A stretch of DNA of 64,000 nucleotides, from contig JBBQUT010000012.1 in assembly GCA_038212215.1 (NCBI GenBank), positions 38,372 through 102,371 of the forward strand. The letters are read 5' to 3'. A program made the translations under genes and the position numbers. The notes under the pieces are model-generated. The model searched no databases. It saw nothing but the letters and a program-made list of their open reading frames with translations, and was not told where the DNA came from. Numbering within the stretch: position 1 is the first letter of the stretch; each line of letters begins with the position of its first letter. The stretch comes from JALZAI01 sp038212215. GTDB lineage: Bacteria > Actinomycetota > Actinomycetes > Mycobacteriales > Jatrophihabitantaceae. Positions 44,524 through 53,207 of this stretch are shown here, piece by piece.

Positions 44524-45582
44524 GTGACCACTCTCGCCGCTGTGCGTGGCGTCTTGCCGCCGCACCGCTATCCGCAACAGCAGCTGACCGAATTGTTCGC
44601 CGACCTGTGCGTTCCTGATCGCACCTCGCATGCGCTGGTGCGCCGCCTACACGACAGCGCGCGCGTTGCGACCCGCCACCTGGCCCTGCCGATCGAGCGC
44701 TACAGCGAGCTCGTCGGGTTCACCGACTTCAACGATGCGTTCATCGAGGTTGCGGTGGAACTCGGCGCCGAGGCGGTGCTCGGGGCACTCGAGGACGCGG
44801 GCGTGTCCGCCGACGAGGTCGACCTGATCATGTCGACCACCGTGACCGGCATCGCCGTTCCGTCCCTCGAGGCGCGGATCGCAGCCCGGATCGGCCTCCG
44901 GCCAGACGTGAAACGCGTCCCGCTGATGGGCCTCGGCTGCCTTGCCGGGGCGGCGGGGATCGCGCGACTGCATGACTTCCTGCGCGGCGACCCGGCCGCG
45001 GTCGGCGTGCTCGTGGCGGTCGAGCTGTGTTCGCTGACGGTGCAGCGTAACGATCGCAGCGCGGCGAACATGGTCGCCTCCGGGTTATTCGGCGACGGCG
45101 GCGCGGCCGTGGTCGCCGTCGGACCGGACCGTCCCGGCACGACGGTCGGACCCCGTGTCGTGGACACCTGCAGTCATCTCTATCCCGACACCGAACGGGC
45201 GATGGGTTGGGACGTCGGAAGCACCGGGATGAAGATCGTGCTCGGTGCGGAGGTACCAGAATTGGTGCAGACCTACCTAGCTGACGACGTCTCGCACTTC
45301 CTGAAGGCCAACGACCTGGTAATCGGTGACATCTCCCGCTGGATCTGTCACCCCGGCGGTCCCAAGGTCATCGAGGCGATCCAGTCGGCGCTCGAACTGG
45401 ACGAAGACGACCTGGCGATGACCTGGCGCTCGCTGAACCGCGTCGGCAACCTGTCCTCGGCCTCGGTGCTGCACGTCCTGCAAGACACGCTGCGCGAGCG
45501 GCCGGCCGACCCTGGGGACTGGGGCGTGCTCATGGCGATGGGTCCTGGGTTCTGCGCGGAACTGGTGCTGCTGCGATGGTGA
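44524..45582 (+). CDS. Type III polyketide synthase
   Basis: Chalcone/stilbene-synthase-like homodimeric condensing enzyme, 352 residues. The catalytic triad is intact: Cys139 in GLGCLAGAAG, His276 in WICHPGGPKV and Asn309 in VGNLSSAS. GFGPG-loop equivalent MAMGPGFCAELVLLRW ends the protein. It condenses malonyl-CoA (or methylmalonyl-CoA) units onto a starter, probably a fatty acyl group, giving an alkylresorcinol or alkylpyrone. The following methyltransferase and oxidoreductase parallel the srsABC arrangement of Streptomyces griseus phenolic lipid synthesis. Overlaps the next gene by 7 bp. Confidence 0.94.
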   Translation: MTTLAAVRGVLPPHRYPQQQLTELFADLCVPDRTSHALVRRLHDSARVATRHLALPIERYSELVGFTDFNDAFIEVAVELGAEAVLGALEDAGVSADEVDLIMSTTVTGIAVPSLEARIAARIGLRPDVKRVPLMGLGCLAGAAGIARLHDFLRGDPAAVGVLVAVELCSLTVQRNDRSAANMVASGLFGDGGAAVVAVGPDRPGTTVGPRVVDTCSHLYPDTERAMGWDVGSTGMKIVLGAEVPELVQTYLADDVSHFLKANDLVIGDISRWICHPGGPKVIEAIQSALELDEDDLAMTWRSLNRVGNLSSASVLHVLQDTLRERPADPGDWGVLMAMGPGFCAELVLLRW

Positions 45583-46097
45583 GTGCGGCCTGGTACTCGG
45601 TGCTGGTCGCGCTGGTAGCACTGGAACGGCTCGCCGAACTGGTCGTCGCCAAGCGCAACCTCACCTGGAGCCTGGCGCGCGGGGGCCGCGAGTCCGGCTT
45701 CGCGCACTACCCGTTCATGGTCGTGCTGCACACCGGCCTGCTCGCCGGCTGCCTTGTCGAGGTATGGCTCGGCGACCGGCACTTCGTTCCCGCGCTCGGC
45801 GTGGCGATGCTGGCGCTCGTACTCGCTTCGCAGGCGCTTCGGTGGTGGTGCATCCGCACACTCGGCCACCAATGGAACACCCGAATCGTCGTCGTCCCAG
45901 GCATGGCGCGCGTGACCGGTGGCCCGTACCGGTTCTTCGAACACCCGAACTATGTCGCCGTGGTCGTGGAGGGCTTCGCGTTGCCGCTCGTGCACGGCGC
46001 CTGGATCACCGCTGCGGTGTTCACAGTGCTGAACGCGGGCCTGCTGAGCGTCCGGATCCGCGCCGAGAATGAGGCGCTGCAGGTCGTTCATGCATGA
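45576..46097 (+). CDS. ICMT-like membrane methyltransferase
   Basis: 173 residues, isoprenylcysteine carboxyl methyltransferase/phospholipid methyltransferase family. Four or five membrane segments, with the SAM-binding C-terminal block TGGPYRFFEHPNYVAVVVEG and RIRAENEAL at the end. In this position it probably O- or C-methylates the type III PKS product. Real isoprenylcysteine is an unlikely substrate in this context. Overlaps both neighbours (7 bp upstream, 8 bp downstream), so the operon is tightly coupled. Confidence 0.9.
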   Translation: MVSAAWYSVLVALVALERLAELVVAKRNLTWSLARGGRESGFAHYPFMVVLHTGLLAGCLVEVWLGDRHFVPALGVAMLALVLASQALRWWCIRTLGHQWNTRIVVVPGMARVTGGPYRFFEHPNYVAVVVEGFALPLVHGAWITAAVFTVLNAGLLSVRIRAENEALQVVHA

Positions 46098-47109
46098 CGT
46101 CGTAGTGGTGGGCGGCGGGCCGGCTGGGCTCGCTGTCGCCCTTGGCGCGAAACGCGCGGGTTTGGACGTCGTCGTTTGCGAAAAGCGAGGTGGCGCCGTC
46201 GACAAGGCATGCGGCGAAGGGCTCATGCCCGGCGCGCTGCGTGCCCTGCACCGCCTCGGTGTCGATCCGCCCGGCCACGACATCCGTGGCATCACCTACC
46301 GGCAGGGCGCCTTGGCTGCGCAGGCCCGGTTCCGAGCCAACCCTGGGCGGGGGGTGCGCCGCACGGATCTGCACGCTGCGCTGCGGGCCGCGGCCGAGTC
46401 CGCCCGCGTCCCGGTGCTCGAGCGCCGTGTCGACGGGGTCGTCCAATGCCCGGATTATGTCGAAGCTGCGGGCTTGCGGGCGCGCTATCTCGTCGCGGCG
46501 GACGGGCTGCATTCCCCGCTGCGGGCGTCGCTCGGGCTGGCCGGCCAGCGCCCCGGCCGCTCGCGGTGGGGCCAGCGCCGGCACTTCGCGATGGCGCCGT
46601 TCTCCGACTACGTCGAGGTGAGCTGGGCCGAGCAGTGCGAGGCCTACGTCACCCCAGTGGGCCCGAATCTCGTAGGTGTTGCGCTGCTTTCCTACGCGCG
46701 CGGCGGCTTCGATCAGCAGCTCGCGGCGTTCCCCGACCTTGTCACGCGGCTCGCCGGTGCCGAAGCGGTCTCGTCGGTGCGCGGCGCCGGACCGCTGCGG
46801 CAGGGTGCGCGGGCGCGCGTGGCCGGCCGGGTGCTTCTCGTCGGGGACGCGGCGGGTTATGTCGACGCGCTCACCGGTGAGGGTCTTGCGGTGTCTTTCG
46901 CCGCGGCCGAAGCTCTCGTCGACTGCCTCGAGCGCGGGCGCCCCGAGCTGTACGAGCGGGCCTGGGCGCGGGCGTCGCGCCGCTCGCGCTGGATCACGTC
47001 CGGCTTGCTCTGGGCTCGTGGACGTCCGGCGACGGCTCGACACGTCGTGCCGCTCGCCGCTCGGGCACCGGCGCTGTTCTCGCTCGCCGTCGGCCAGTTG
47101 GCCCGCTGA
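46090..47109 (+). CDS. FAD-dependent oxidoreductase/hydroxylase
   Basis: 339 residues. The N-terminal FAD motif is DVVVVGGGPAGLAVALGAKR; CGEGLMPGALRAL follows, and the second FAD motif is VLLVGDAAGYVDALTGEGL. These place it with geranylgeranyl-reductase-like and aromatic-hydroxylase-like flavoproteins. It may hydroxylate the resorcinol ring or reduce a prenyl chain. ATG 46090 gives a start directly at the Rossmann fold; in-frame upstream codons lie within the methyltransferase. Confidence 0.9.
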   Translation: MHDVVVVGGGPAGLAVALGAKRAGLDVVVCEKRGGAVDKACGEGLMPGALRALHRLGVDPPGHDIRGITYRQGALAAQARFRANPGRGVRRTDLHAALRAAAESARVPVLERRVDGVVQCPDYVEAAGLRARYLVAADGLHSPLRASLGLAGQRPGRSRWGQRRHFAMAPFSDYVEVSWAEQCEAYVTPVGPNLVGVALLSYARGGFDQQLAAFPDLVTRLAGAEAVSSVRGAGPLRQGARARVAGRVLLVGDAAGYVDALTGEGLAVSFAAAEALVDCLERGRPELYERAWARASRRSRWITSGLLWARGRPATARHVVPLAARAPALFSLAVGQLAR

Positions 47110-47112
47110 CCC

Positions 47113-48252
47113 GTGGCCGGCGATGACACGTGGGACGTCGCTGTCGTGGGCGCCGGTCCGGCCGGAGCCGCCGCCGCGATCGCTGCACGGCGGGCGCGCC
47201 CCACGGCGCGGGTGCTGCTCCTGGACGCGGCGCAGTTCCCGCGGGACAAGGTGTGTGGCGACGGCATCGCCGTGCACGCCCTGGACGTGCTAGCTGGGTT
47301 GGGCGTCGATACCGCCCGGCTCGTCGCCGGCACCACGCCGATCACCCGACTGCGGCTGCGTTCGCCCCGCGGTGTCGAAGCGGCGCGCTCGCTGGCTCGC
47401 CCCGTCCATGTCGTGCCGCGCGTCCAGTTCGACCACTTGCTGGTGCAAGAGGCGACGGCTGCTGGAGCGGTGCTGCAACATCGGCGCGTGCGCAGCGCCG
47501 AAGAGCTCGTGGACGGCGTGCTGCTCGACGGCGCGGTGCGGGCGCGGATCGTGATCGGGGCAGATGGCGCGGAGTCGGCCCTGCGCCGGATCAGTGGCGC
47601 CCGGCCGCCACGGCCGGGCTCGGTGGCGCTCGCGTTGCGCGGCTACGCTCCCGTCACCGAACGGACACCCGGCGAGCAGTTGCTCACGATGACGAAGTCG
47701 CACTGGCCGGCCTACGCGTGGGTCTTCCCGATCGGGGACGGACGCGCCAACGTCGGCTACGGGGAGCTGCTCAAGGGTGCCCCGCCGTCGCGGGCGCAGC
47801 TGGTGCAGCGCCTGCACGAGCTGCTGCCCGACGTGCGCCCGCAGTCGTTGCGCGGGCACCGTCTGCCGCTCTCCACCGGGCGTCCGGACGTCGGTCTTGG
47901 TCGCATCTTGTTGGCCGGTGATGCCGCCTCGTTGATCAATCCGCTGACCGGCGAGGGAATTTTCTACGCGGTGCTGTCCGGATCGCTCGCGGGAGCCGCC
48001 GCGGCCGGAGCGCTCGACCCGGCGCGCGCTTACCGCCGCGCCTTGCGTGCCGCGCTCGGCGCGCACCTGCGCCAGACCGACGGGCTGGCCTGGCTCGGGC
48101 GCTGGCCGTCCCTTCTCGATGTCGGGATCGCGGTGGCGCGGGACTCACAGTCGACTTTCGACGCATTTGTGGAGGTCGGCTTAGGTGCTGGTCGCTTCGA
48201 TCGCGGCACCGTCGCCTTAATCGTGCGGCGGCTCCTGTCGAGCGCATCCTGA
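47113..48252 (+). CDS. Geranylgeranyl-reductase-family FAD oxidoreductase
   Basis: 379 residues from GTG 47113, 3 bp after the previous stop. FAD motif VAVVGAGPAGAAAAIAARR; the diagnostic FPRDKVCGDGIAVHAL loop with PxxKxCGDG; second FAD motif ILLAGDAASLINPLTGEGIFYA. The PxYAWVFPIGDGRANVGYG strand is typical of menaquinone/geranylgeranyl reductases (MenJ-like). It probably saturates double bonds of a prenyl chain, either on the local product or on menaquinone. Confidence 0.92.
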   Translation: MAGDDTWDVAVVGAGPAGAAAAIAARRARPTARVLLLDAAQFPRDKVCGDGIAVHALDVLAGLGVDTARLVAGTTPITRLRLRSPRGVEAARSLARPVHVVPRVQFDHLLVQEATAAGAVLQHRRVRSAEELVDGVLLDGAVRARIVIGADGAESALRRISGARPPRPGSVALALRGYAPVTERTPGEQLLTMTKSHWPAYAWVFPIGDGRANVGYGELLKGAPPSRAQLVQRLHELLPDVRPQSLRGHRLPLSTGRPDVGLGRILLAGDAASLINPLTGEGIFYAVLSGSLAGAAAAGALDPARAYRRALRAALGAHLRQTDGLAWLGRWPSLLDVGIAVARDSQSTFDAFVEVGLGAGRFDRGTVALIVRRLLSSAS

Positions 48253-48267
48253 CGCTGAACAATTGCC

Positions 48268-48297
48268 GCTGAAACTGACGCTGAAACTGACGCTGAC
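48268..48297 (+). repeat. Short tandem repeat GCTGAAACTGAC
   Basis: Two exact 12-bp copies (48268-48279, 48280-48291) and a half copy, with a further partial copy at 48254-48260, directly after the reductase stop. The remaining gap to 48434 has no gene. Confidence 0.7.
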
Positions 48298-48433
48298 AAT
48301 GACCCCACTGACATCGCTGTGCGGGTCGTCACGAAGGTGGGGAAACGGGGCCTACCGGTGGGTAGCCATTAGGTGCACGCGATTCAGATCCCAACGCACA
48401 CCCGTGACACCGCTTACCTAGGAGAACTACTCG

Positions 48434-48970
48434 ATGGCATCGCAGGACAAAGCAGCAGAGGCCCGTAAGGGTCTGCTCGACACCGTTACCGGCAAGGCCA
48501 AAGAGGTCGCCGGCGCGATGACCGGCAACGACGATCTGGCCCAAGAGGGTCAGCTGCAGCAGGCTGACGCGAAGGCACGTAAGGAGGCTGACGCGCGCGA
48601 GGCTGTCGCCGACGCCAGCCGCGCAGACACCGTGCAGGAGCTACGCAGCGAGCAGCAGAGCGCCACCGAAACTCGGCATGCCGCCTATGCCGACGCCGGT
48701 CAGCGTGAGCAAGCCGTCGTGGCGCAGGCTAATGCCGAGAAGGCGAACGCGGAGGCCCAGGCCCGCGTGCAGGAGCAGACTGACCGCACCCGCGCCGAAG
48801 CCGAGGCCAGCCAGGTAGCCCGCGAAGGTGCTGCAGAGGCCCGCGAACTGCGCGCCGACGCCACCGCCGATGAGATCGCCGCGGCACGCGACCGGCACCA
48901 GTTGGAGGCCGAAGCGGCCGCCGACGAGCGCCGGGCAGCAGAGCTACGCGACGAAGCCCACACCAACTGA
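48434..48970 (+). CDS. CsbD-like, Ala/Glu-rich coiled-coil protein
   Basis: 178 residues, hydrophilic and highly helical, with no membrane span. AGGAG stands 9 nt before the ATG. Residues about 8-50 (KGLLDTVTGKAKEVAGAMTG, then LAQEGQLQQADAKAR) match the CsbD-type stress protein pattern, and the remainder is a long charged coiled coil rich in AEA/ARE units. A general-stress or osmotic-stress role is inferred from CsbD only. Followed after 12 bp by another coiled-coil gene. Confidence 0.75.
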   Translation: MASQDKAAEARKGLLDTVTGKAKEVAGAMTGNDDLAQEGQLQQADAKARKEADAREAVADASRADTVQELRSEQQSATETRHAAYADAGQREQAVVAQANAEKANAEAQARVQEQTDRTRAEAEASQVAREGAAEARELRADATADEIAAARDRHQLEAEAAADERRAAELRDEAHTN

Positions 48971-48982
48971 AGGAGCAACAAC

Positions 48983-49633
48983 ATGCCAGCACGAAGCGTC
49001 ATCACCTTGCCCTACCAGCTCGCCCGCACCCCGCTGGCGATCTTTGACATCAAAGTAATGCATCGTCTTGCCGACGACTCGCCCCGTCGGCTCGCCTTCG
49101 ACCGCGCGTTCGGTTCACTGGATCTGATGGCGGGACGGCTGCTGAAGGACACCGGCCTCAAGCAGCAGGGCACCGAGCGGATGGACCGGGCCGGCCAGCT
49201 CGCCCGCGCCGTCGATCTCGAGCAGGACGCCGCGGCTCGCCGCCGAACGGCACGCGAGACCGCGCGAGAGGCCGAGCAGAACGCGGAGCACAAGCGCGAG
49301 GAGGCGCAGGATCGTGCGGCCGCCGGCCTGCGCGACGCGGCGAAGACCGCAGCTGACGGCAAGCGGGGCGCCGCGAGCAAGGCGCGTACGCAGGCTGCCA
49401 AGGCCAAGCAGCAGACCGGTGCGCGCGCGAACCAGAAGGTCGCGACGATCCGGCAGAACCTCGAGCAGACCGAAGCGGTCACCGAGGCTCGTGAAAACCG
49501 GGCGCGCGAGCAGGCGAAGGCGCAATTGCACACCGCGGCGCAGCATCAGTCCGAAGCCAATGCGCGGCGCGGCGACGCCGACCGGCTCGGCGAGCTTGCC
49601 GATGCCAAGAAGGCGCAGCGCAAGGACGCCTGA
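48983..49633 (+). CDS. Ala/Lys-rich coiled-coil protein of unknown function
   Basis: 216 residues; AAGGAG 7 nt before ATG. The first 60 residues (PARSVITLPYQLARTPLAIF onward) form a small conserved-looking domain; the rest is a continuous, highly charged helix with repeated AxxKA and ARE units, resembling histone-H1-like or IF2-N-like Lys/Ala tails. No family recognised with certainty. Together with the preceding CsbD-like gene it forms a two-gene unit ended by a strong hairpin. Confidence 0.72.
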   Translation: MPARSVITLPYQLARTPLAIFDIKVMHRLADDSPRRLAFDRAFGSLDLMAGRLLKDTGLKQQGTERMDRAGQLARAVDLEQDAAARRRTARETAREAEQNAEHKREEAQDRAAAGLRDAAKTAADGKRGAASKARTQAAKAKQQTGARANQKVATIRQNLEQTEAVTEARENRAREQAKAQLHTAAQHQSEANARRGDADRLGELADAKKAQRKDA

Positions 49634-49654
49634 CTAACACGATCGAAGTCCGAG

Positions 49655-49690
49655 CAGAGCCGGGCGGTGCTGACGCACCGCCCGGCTCTG
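49655..49690 (+). terminator. Perfect 16-bp stem, 4-nt loop terminator
   Basis: CAGAGCCGGGCGGTGC and its exact reverse complement flank TGAC, 21 nt after the stop of the coiled-coil gene. No U-tract follows, as common in actinobacteria. Confidence 0.85.
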
Positions 49691-49806
49691 TGCTTCCCAA
49701 ATCAAGTCGACGACCGTCATTCGAACGGGCGGCTGAGTGCGCGCGCCGGCGGCAGAGAGTTTTCGCCGGATTTGCAGTGATCCACTCCTTGGGCACGAAA
49801 ACAATC

Positions 49807-49873
49807 GGCCGGATTTCATGACAGCCGACCCAACGTTGGTCTAAGTTGCCGACAGCACACCCATAATCCGGCC
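49807..49873. promoter_or_regulatory. Separated inverted repeat upstream of betA
   Basis: GGCCGGATT (49807-49815) and AATCCGGCC (49865-49873), with a further CCGGATTT at 49766-49773. A possible operator for the choline operon; no regulator gene adjoins it. The rest of this 280-bp gap shows no gene. Confidence 0.35.
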
Positions 49874-49972
49874 AAGGACCTCGCGAGCTGTTCCCTCCGC
49901 AATGTCGGGACAGCTAAATTCAGCGAACCCCGCCAGAATATGTCCACCTCACGGCGCGCGTAGGGGGAAATC

Positions 49973-51655
49973 ATGACGGCAGATCGCTACGATTTCGTGA
50001 TCGTCGGCGGCGGCTCGGCAGGCTGTGCGCTCGCGAACCGGTTGTCAGCAGACCCTGGCAACCGAGTGCTCGTGCTCGAAGCCGGTCGACGCGATTCACG
50101 GTGGGACGTGTTCATCCACATGCCCGCCGCGCTCACGTTCCCCATCGGAAGCCGTTTCTACGACTGGAAGTACGAGTCCGAGCCAGAGCCGTTCATGAAC
50201 GGTCGGCGCGTTTACCACGCCCGCGGCAAGGTGCTCGGTGGGTCGAGCAGCATCAACGGGATGATCTTCCAGCGCGGCAACCCGATGGACTACGAGCGGT
50301 GGGGCGCGGACCCCGGCATGCAGAGCTGGGACTACGCGCACTGCCTGCCGTACTTCAACCGGATGGAGGACTGCCGCGCAGCCTCCGCCGATGACAAGTT
50401 CCGTGGCCACGACGGCCCGCTCACCCTGGAGCGTGGCCCGGCCACGAATCCGCTGTTCCAGGCATTTTTCGACGCGACCGTCGAAGCAGGCTATCCGCGT
50501 ACCGATGACGTGAACGGCTACCGGCAGGAAGGCTTCGCCAAGTTCGACCGCAACATCAAGCGGGGACGGCGCTGGTCCGCAGCCCGCGCCTATCTGCACC
50601 CTGTGCTCGGCCGCAAGAACCTCGATCTGATCACCGGAGCTCTCGTCACCCGAGTGATCTTCGACGGGACGCGCGCCACCGGGGTCGAGTACGAGCGAGG
50701 TCGGGGCAAGAGCACGCTGGTGGCGAACGCCGGCACGGTTGTCTTGTGCGGCGGAGCGATCAACACCCCGCAGTTGTTGCAGCTGTCCGGGGTTGGCAAC
50801 GGCGCGGAACTCGCGTTGCAGGGCATCTCCGTGCGCCAGGATCTGCCCGGCGTCGGCGAGAACCTGCAGGACCATCTCGAGGTGTACATCCAGTACAAGT
50901 GCCTCCAGCCGGTGTCGATGCAGAAATACATGAAACTGCGCTACCGGCCGACGATCGGTGCGCAATGGCTGTTCCTGCGCCGCGGCCCCGGCGCCACGAA
51001 CCACTTCGAGGGCGGCGGCTTTGCGCGAAGCAACGACGAGGTCGCCTACCCGAATCTGATGTTTCACTTCCTCCCGATCGCGGTGCGCTACGACGGTTCG
51101 GCCCCGGCGTCCGGCGACGGGTACCAGGTCCACATCGGCCCGATGTACTCCGATGCCCGGGGCTCAGTCAAGATCAAGAGCAGGGATCCGCGCGAGCACC
51201 CGGCGCTGCGCTTCAACTACCTGTCCACGGAGCAGGATCGTCGCGAGTGGGTCGAGGCGATTCACGTGGCCCGCAACATTCTCAGCCAGCCGGCGATGGA
51301 TCCGTACAACGGCGGCGAGACCTCGCCCGGCCCGTCGGTCGAGACCGACCAGCAAATCATGGACTGGGTGGCCAAAGACGGCGAGACAGCGCTGCACCCG
51401 TCCTGCACCGCCAAGATGGGTACCGACCCGATGTCCGTCGTCGACCCGCTGACGATGGGAGTGCATGGTCTGGACGGGTTGAAGGTCGTCGATGCGTCCG
51501 TCATGCCCTACGTCACCAACGGCAACATCTACGCGCCGGTGATGATGGTGGCTGAGAAGGCCGCCGATCTGATCCTCGGTAACACGCCGCTCGCTGCGAT
51601 GAACGTCGAGTTCTACCGGCACCAGCCCAGCAATCGCGCCGAGGGCATGACATGA
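49973..51655 (+). CDS. betA: Choline dehydrogenase (GMC oxidoreductase)
   Basis: 560 residues, GMC flavoprotein that oxidises choline to betaine aldehyde. GGGGGA lies 5 nt before the ATG. Dinucleotide-binding motif DFVIVGGGSAGCALANRLS; GMC signature 1 GKVLGGSSSINGMIFQRGNP; signature 2 in the GGAINTPQLLQLSGVG stretch; and the C-terminal catalytic pattern HPSCTAKMG with NGNIYAPVMMVAEKAADLI. Followed by betB and an APC transporter. Confidence 0.93.
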   Translation: MTADRYDFVIVGGGSAGCALANRLSADPGNRVLVLEAGRRDSRWDVFIHMPAALTFPIGSRFYDWKYESEPEPFMNGRRVYHARGKVLGGSSSINGMIFQRGNPMDYERWGADPGMQSWDYAHCLPYFNRMEDCRAASADDKFRGHDGPLTLERGPATNPLFQAFFDATVEAGYPRTDDVNGYRQEGFAKFDRNIKRGRRWSAARAYLHPVLGRKNLDLITGALVTRVIFDGTRATGVEYERGRGKSTLVANAGTVVLCGGAINTPQLLQLSGVGNGAELALQGISVRQDLPGVGENLQDHLEVYIQYKCLQPVSMQKYMKLRYRPTIGAQWLFLRRGPGATNHFEGGGFARSNDEVAYPNLMFHFLPIAVRYDGSAPASGDGYQVHIGPMYSDARGSVKIKSRDPREHPALRFNYLSTEQDRREWVEAIHVARNILSQPAMDPYNGGETSPGPSVETDQQIMDWVAKDGETALHPSCTAKMGTDPMSVVDPLTMGVHGLDGLKVVDASVMPYVTNGNIYAPVMMVAEKAADLILGNTPLAAMNVEFYRHQPSNRAEGMT

Positions 51656-51701
51656 GCGGGGCAAGCCGTGCGAACAAGCCGCACTGCGTGAGGCACCACC
51701 C

Positions 51702-53171
51702 ATGAGCCAGCTCTTCATCGGCGGCGTCTGGCGCCCCGCGAGCGACGCCGGGGTGCGCGAGATCCGCTGCCCGGCCGACGGCGCGCTCGTCGCAACTGTG
51801 GCCGAAGCCACTGCCGACGATGCTCGCGCCGCTGTCGCCGCGGCCCGTGAGGCGTTCGACGCAGGTCCATGGCGCGCCACAACAGAGCGGGCGCGCGCCG
51901 ACCTGCTCTTCGGTCTCGCCGACATCATCGAGCGCGACGCTAAGAGTTTCGCGCGCGCGGAAGCCATGGACACCGGCAAGCGGATGGTCGAGGCCGAGTT
52001 CGACATGGCCGACGTGACCGCCTGCATCCGCTACTACGCCGGCATCGGCGGCACTGACGCCGGCCGGGTCGTGGATACCGGACGCACGAATGCGATCAGC
52101 CGGATCGTCCACGAACCGCTCGGGGTCTGCGCGCTGATCACACCGTGGAACTACCCGCTGCTGCAGGCGTCCTGGAAGTTCGCGCCAGCCTTGCTCGCCG
52201 GGAACACGTTCGTGCTCAAGCCGAGCGAGCTGACCCCGTCCACGGCGATCTTGTTGATGAAGGCGTTGCAAGAGTTGGGACTGCCCGACGGGGTGGCCAA
52301 CTTGATCCTCGGAGCCGGCGCGGTCGCGGGGGCCCCGCTGGCCGACGATCCGCGGGTCGACATGATCTCGTTCACCGGCGGTTTGCAGACTGGTCAACGA
52401 ATCGCCGCGGCCGCGGCCGCGAGCGTCAAGCGGGTCGCGCTCGAACTCGGCGGCAAGAACCCGAACGTCGTCTTCGCCGACGCCGACTTCGAGACAGCGG
52501 TGGATTTTGCGCTCACCGCGATATTCCTGCATTCCGGCCAGGTGTGCTCGGCCGGCGCGCGGCTGGTGGTCGAGGAGTCGCTACACGATCGATTCGTGGA
52601 CGAGTTGGTTCGCCGCGCCGAGCGGATCCGCCTCGGTGGCCCGGATGACGCCACCGCGGAGACCGGTCCGCTGACCTCGCACGCGCATCGCGACAAGGTC
52701 GAGGCTTACGTTGCCGCCGGGCTCGCGGAAGGCGCGGTGCTGCGCTGCGGTGGCGCCCGCCCGAGCGAACCGGACTTGGCGCAGGGCTGCTACTACCGCC
52801 CGACGATCCTCGACCAGTGCCACAGCGCCATGTCCGTCGTCCAGGACGAGTCCTTTGGTCCGGTCTTGACAGTCGAGACATTCCGGGACGAGGACGAAGC
52901 AGTGCGCATCGCCAACGACACCGACTATGGCTTGGCCGGCGCGGTCTGGACCCAGGACGCCGGCAAGGCGCAGCGAGTCGCAGGCCGGCTGCGCCACGGC
53001 ACGATCTGGATCAACGACTACCACCCCTACGTGCCGCAGGCCGAATGGGGTGGCTTCAAGCGATCCGGAAATGGCCGCGAACTCGGCCCGACCGGGCTCG
53101 AGGAATACCGCGAAATAAAGCACATCTGGCACAACATCGATCCGCGTCCTGAGTACTGGTTCGCCCGCTAG
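51702..53171 (+). CDS. betB: Betaine aldehyde dehydrogenase
   Basis: 489 residues, NAD(P)-dependent aldehyde dehydrogenase. Asn in LITPWNYPLLQASWK; Glu in LELGGKNPNVVFADADF; Cys in HSGQVCSAGARLVVEE; C-terminal NDYHPYVPQAEWGGFKRSGNG is typical of BADH. It converts betaine aldehyde to the osmoprotectant glycine betaine. Located 46 bp after betA. Confidence 0.93.
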   Translation: MSQLFIGGVWRPASDAGVREIRCPADGALVATVAEATADDARAAVAAAREAFDAGPWRATTERARADLLFGLADIIERDAKSFARAEAMDTGKRMVEAEFDMADVTACIRYYAGIGGTDAGRVVDTGRTNAISRIVHEPLGVCALITPWNYPLLQASWKFAPALLAGNTFVLKPSELTPSTAILLMKALQELGLPDGVANLILGAGAVAGAPLADDPRVDMISFTGGLQTGQRIAAAAAASVKRVALELGGKNPNVVFADADFETAVDFALTAIFLHSGQVCSAGARLVVEESLHDRFVDELVRRAERIRLGGPDDATAETGPLTSHAHRDKVEAYVAAGLAEGAVLRCGGARPSEPDLAQGCYYRPTILDQCHSAMSVVQDESFGPVLTVETFRDEDEAVRIANDTDYGLAGAVWTQDAGKAQRVAGRLRHGTIWINDYHPYVPQAEWGGFKRSGNGRELGPTGLEEYREIKHIWHNIDPRPEYWFAR

Positions 53172-53207
53172 CCGACCGTCAGTTCACTCCAACATCAGGG
53201 GTTATCC

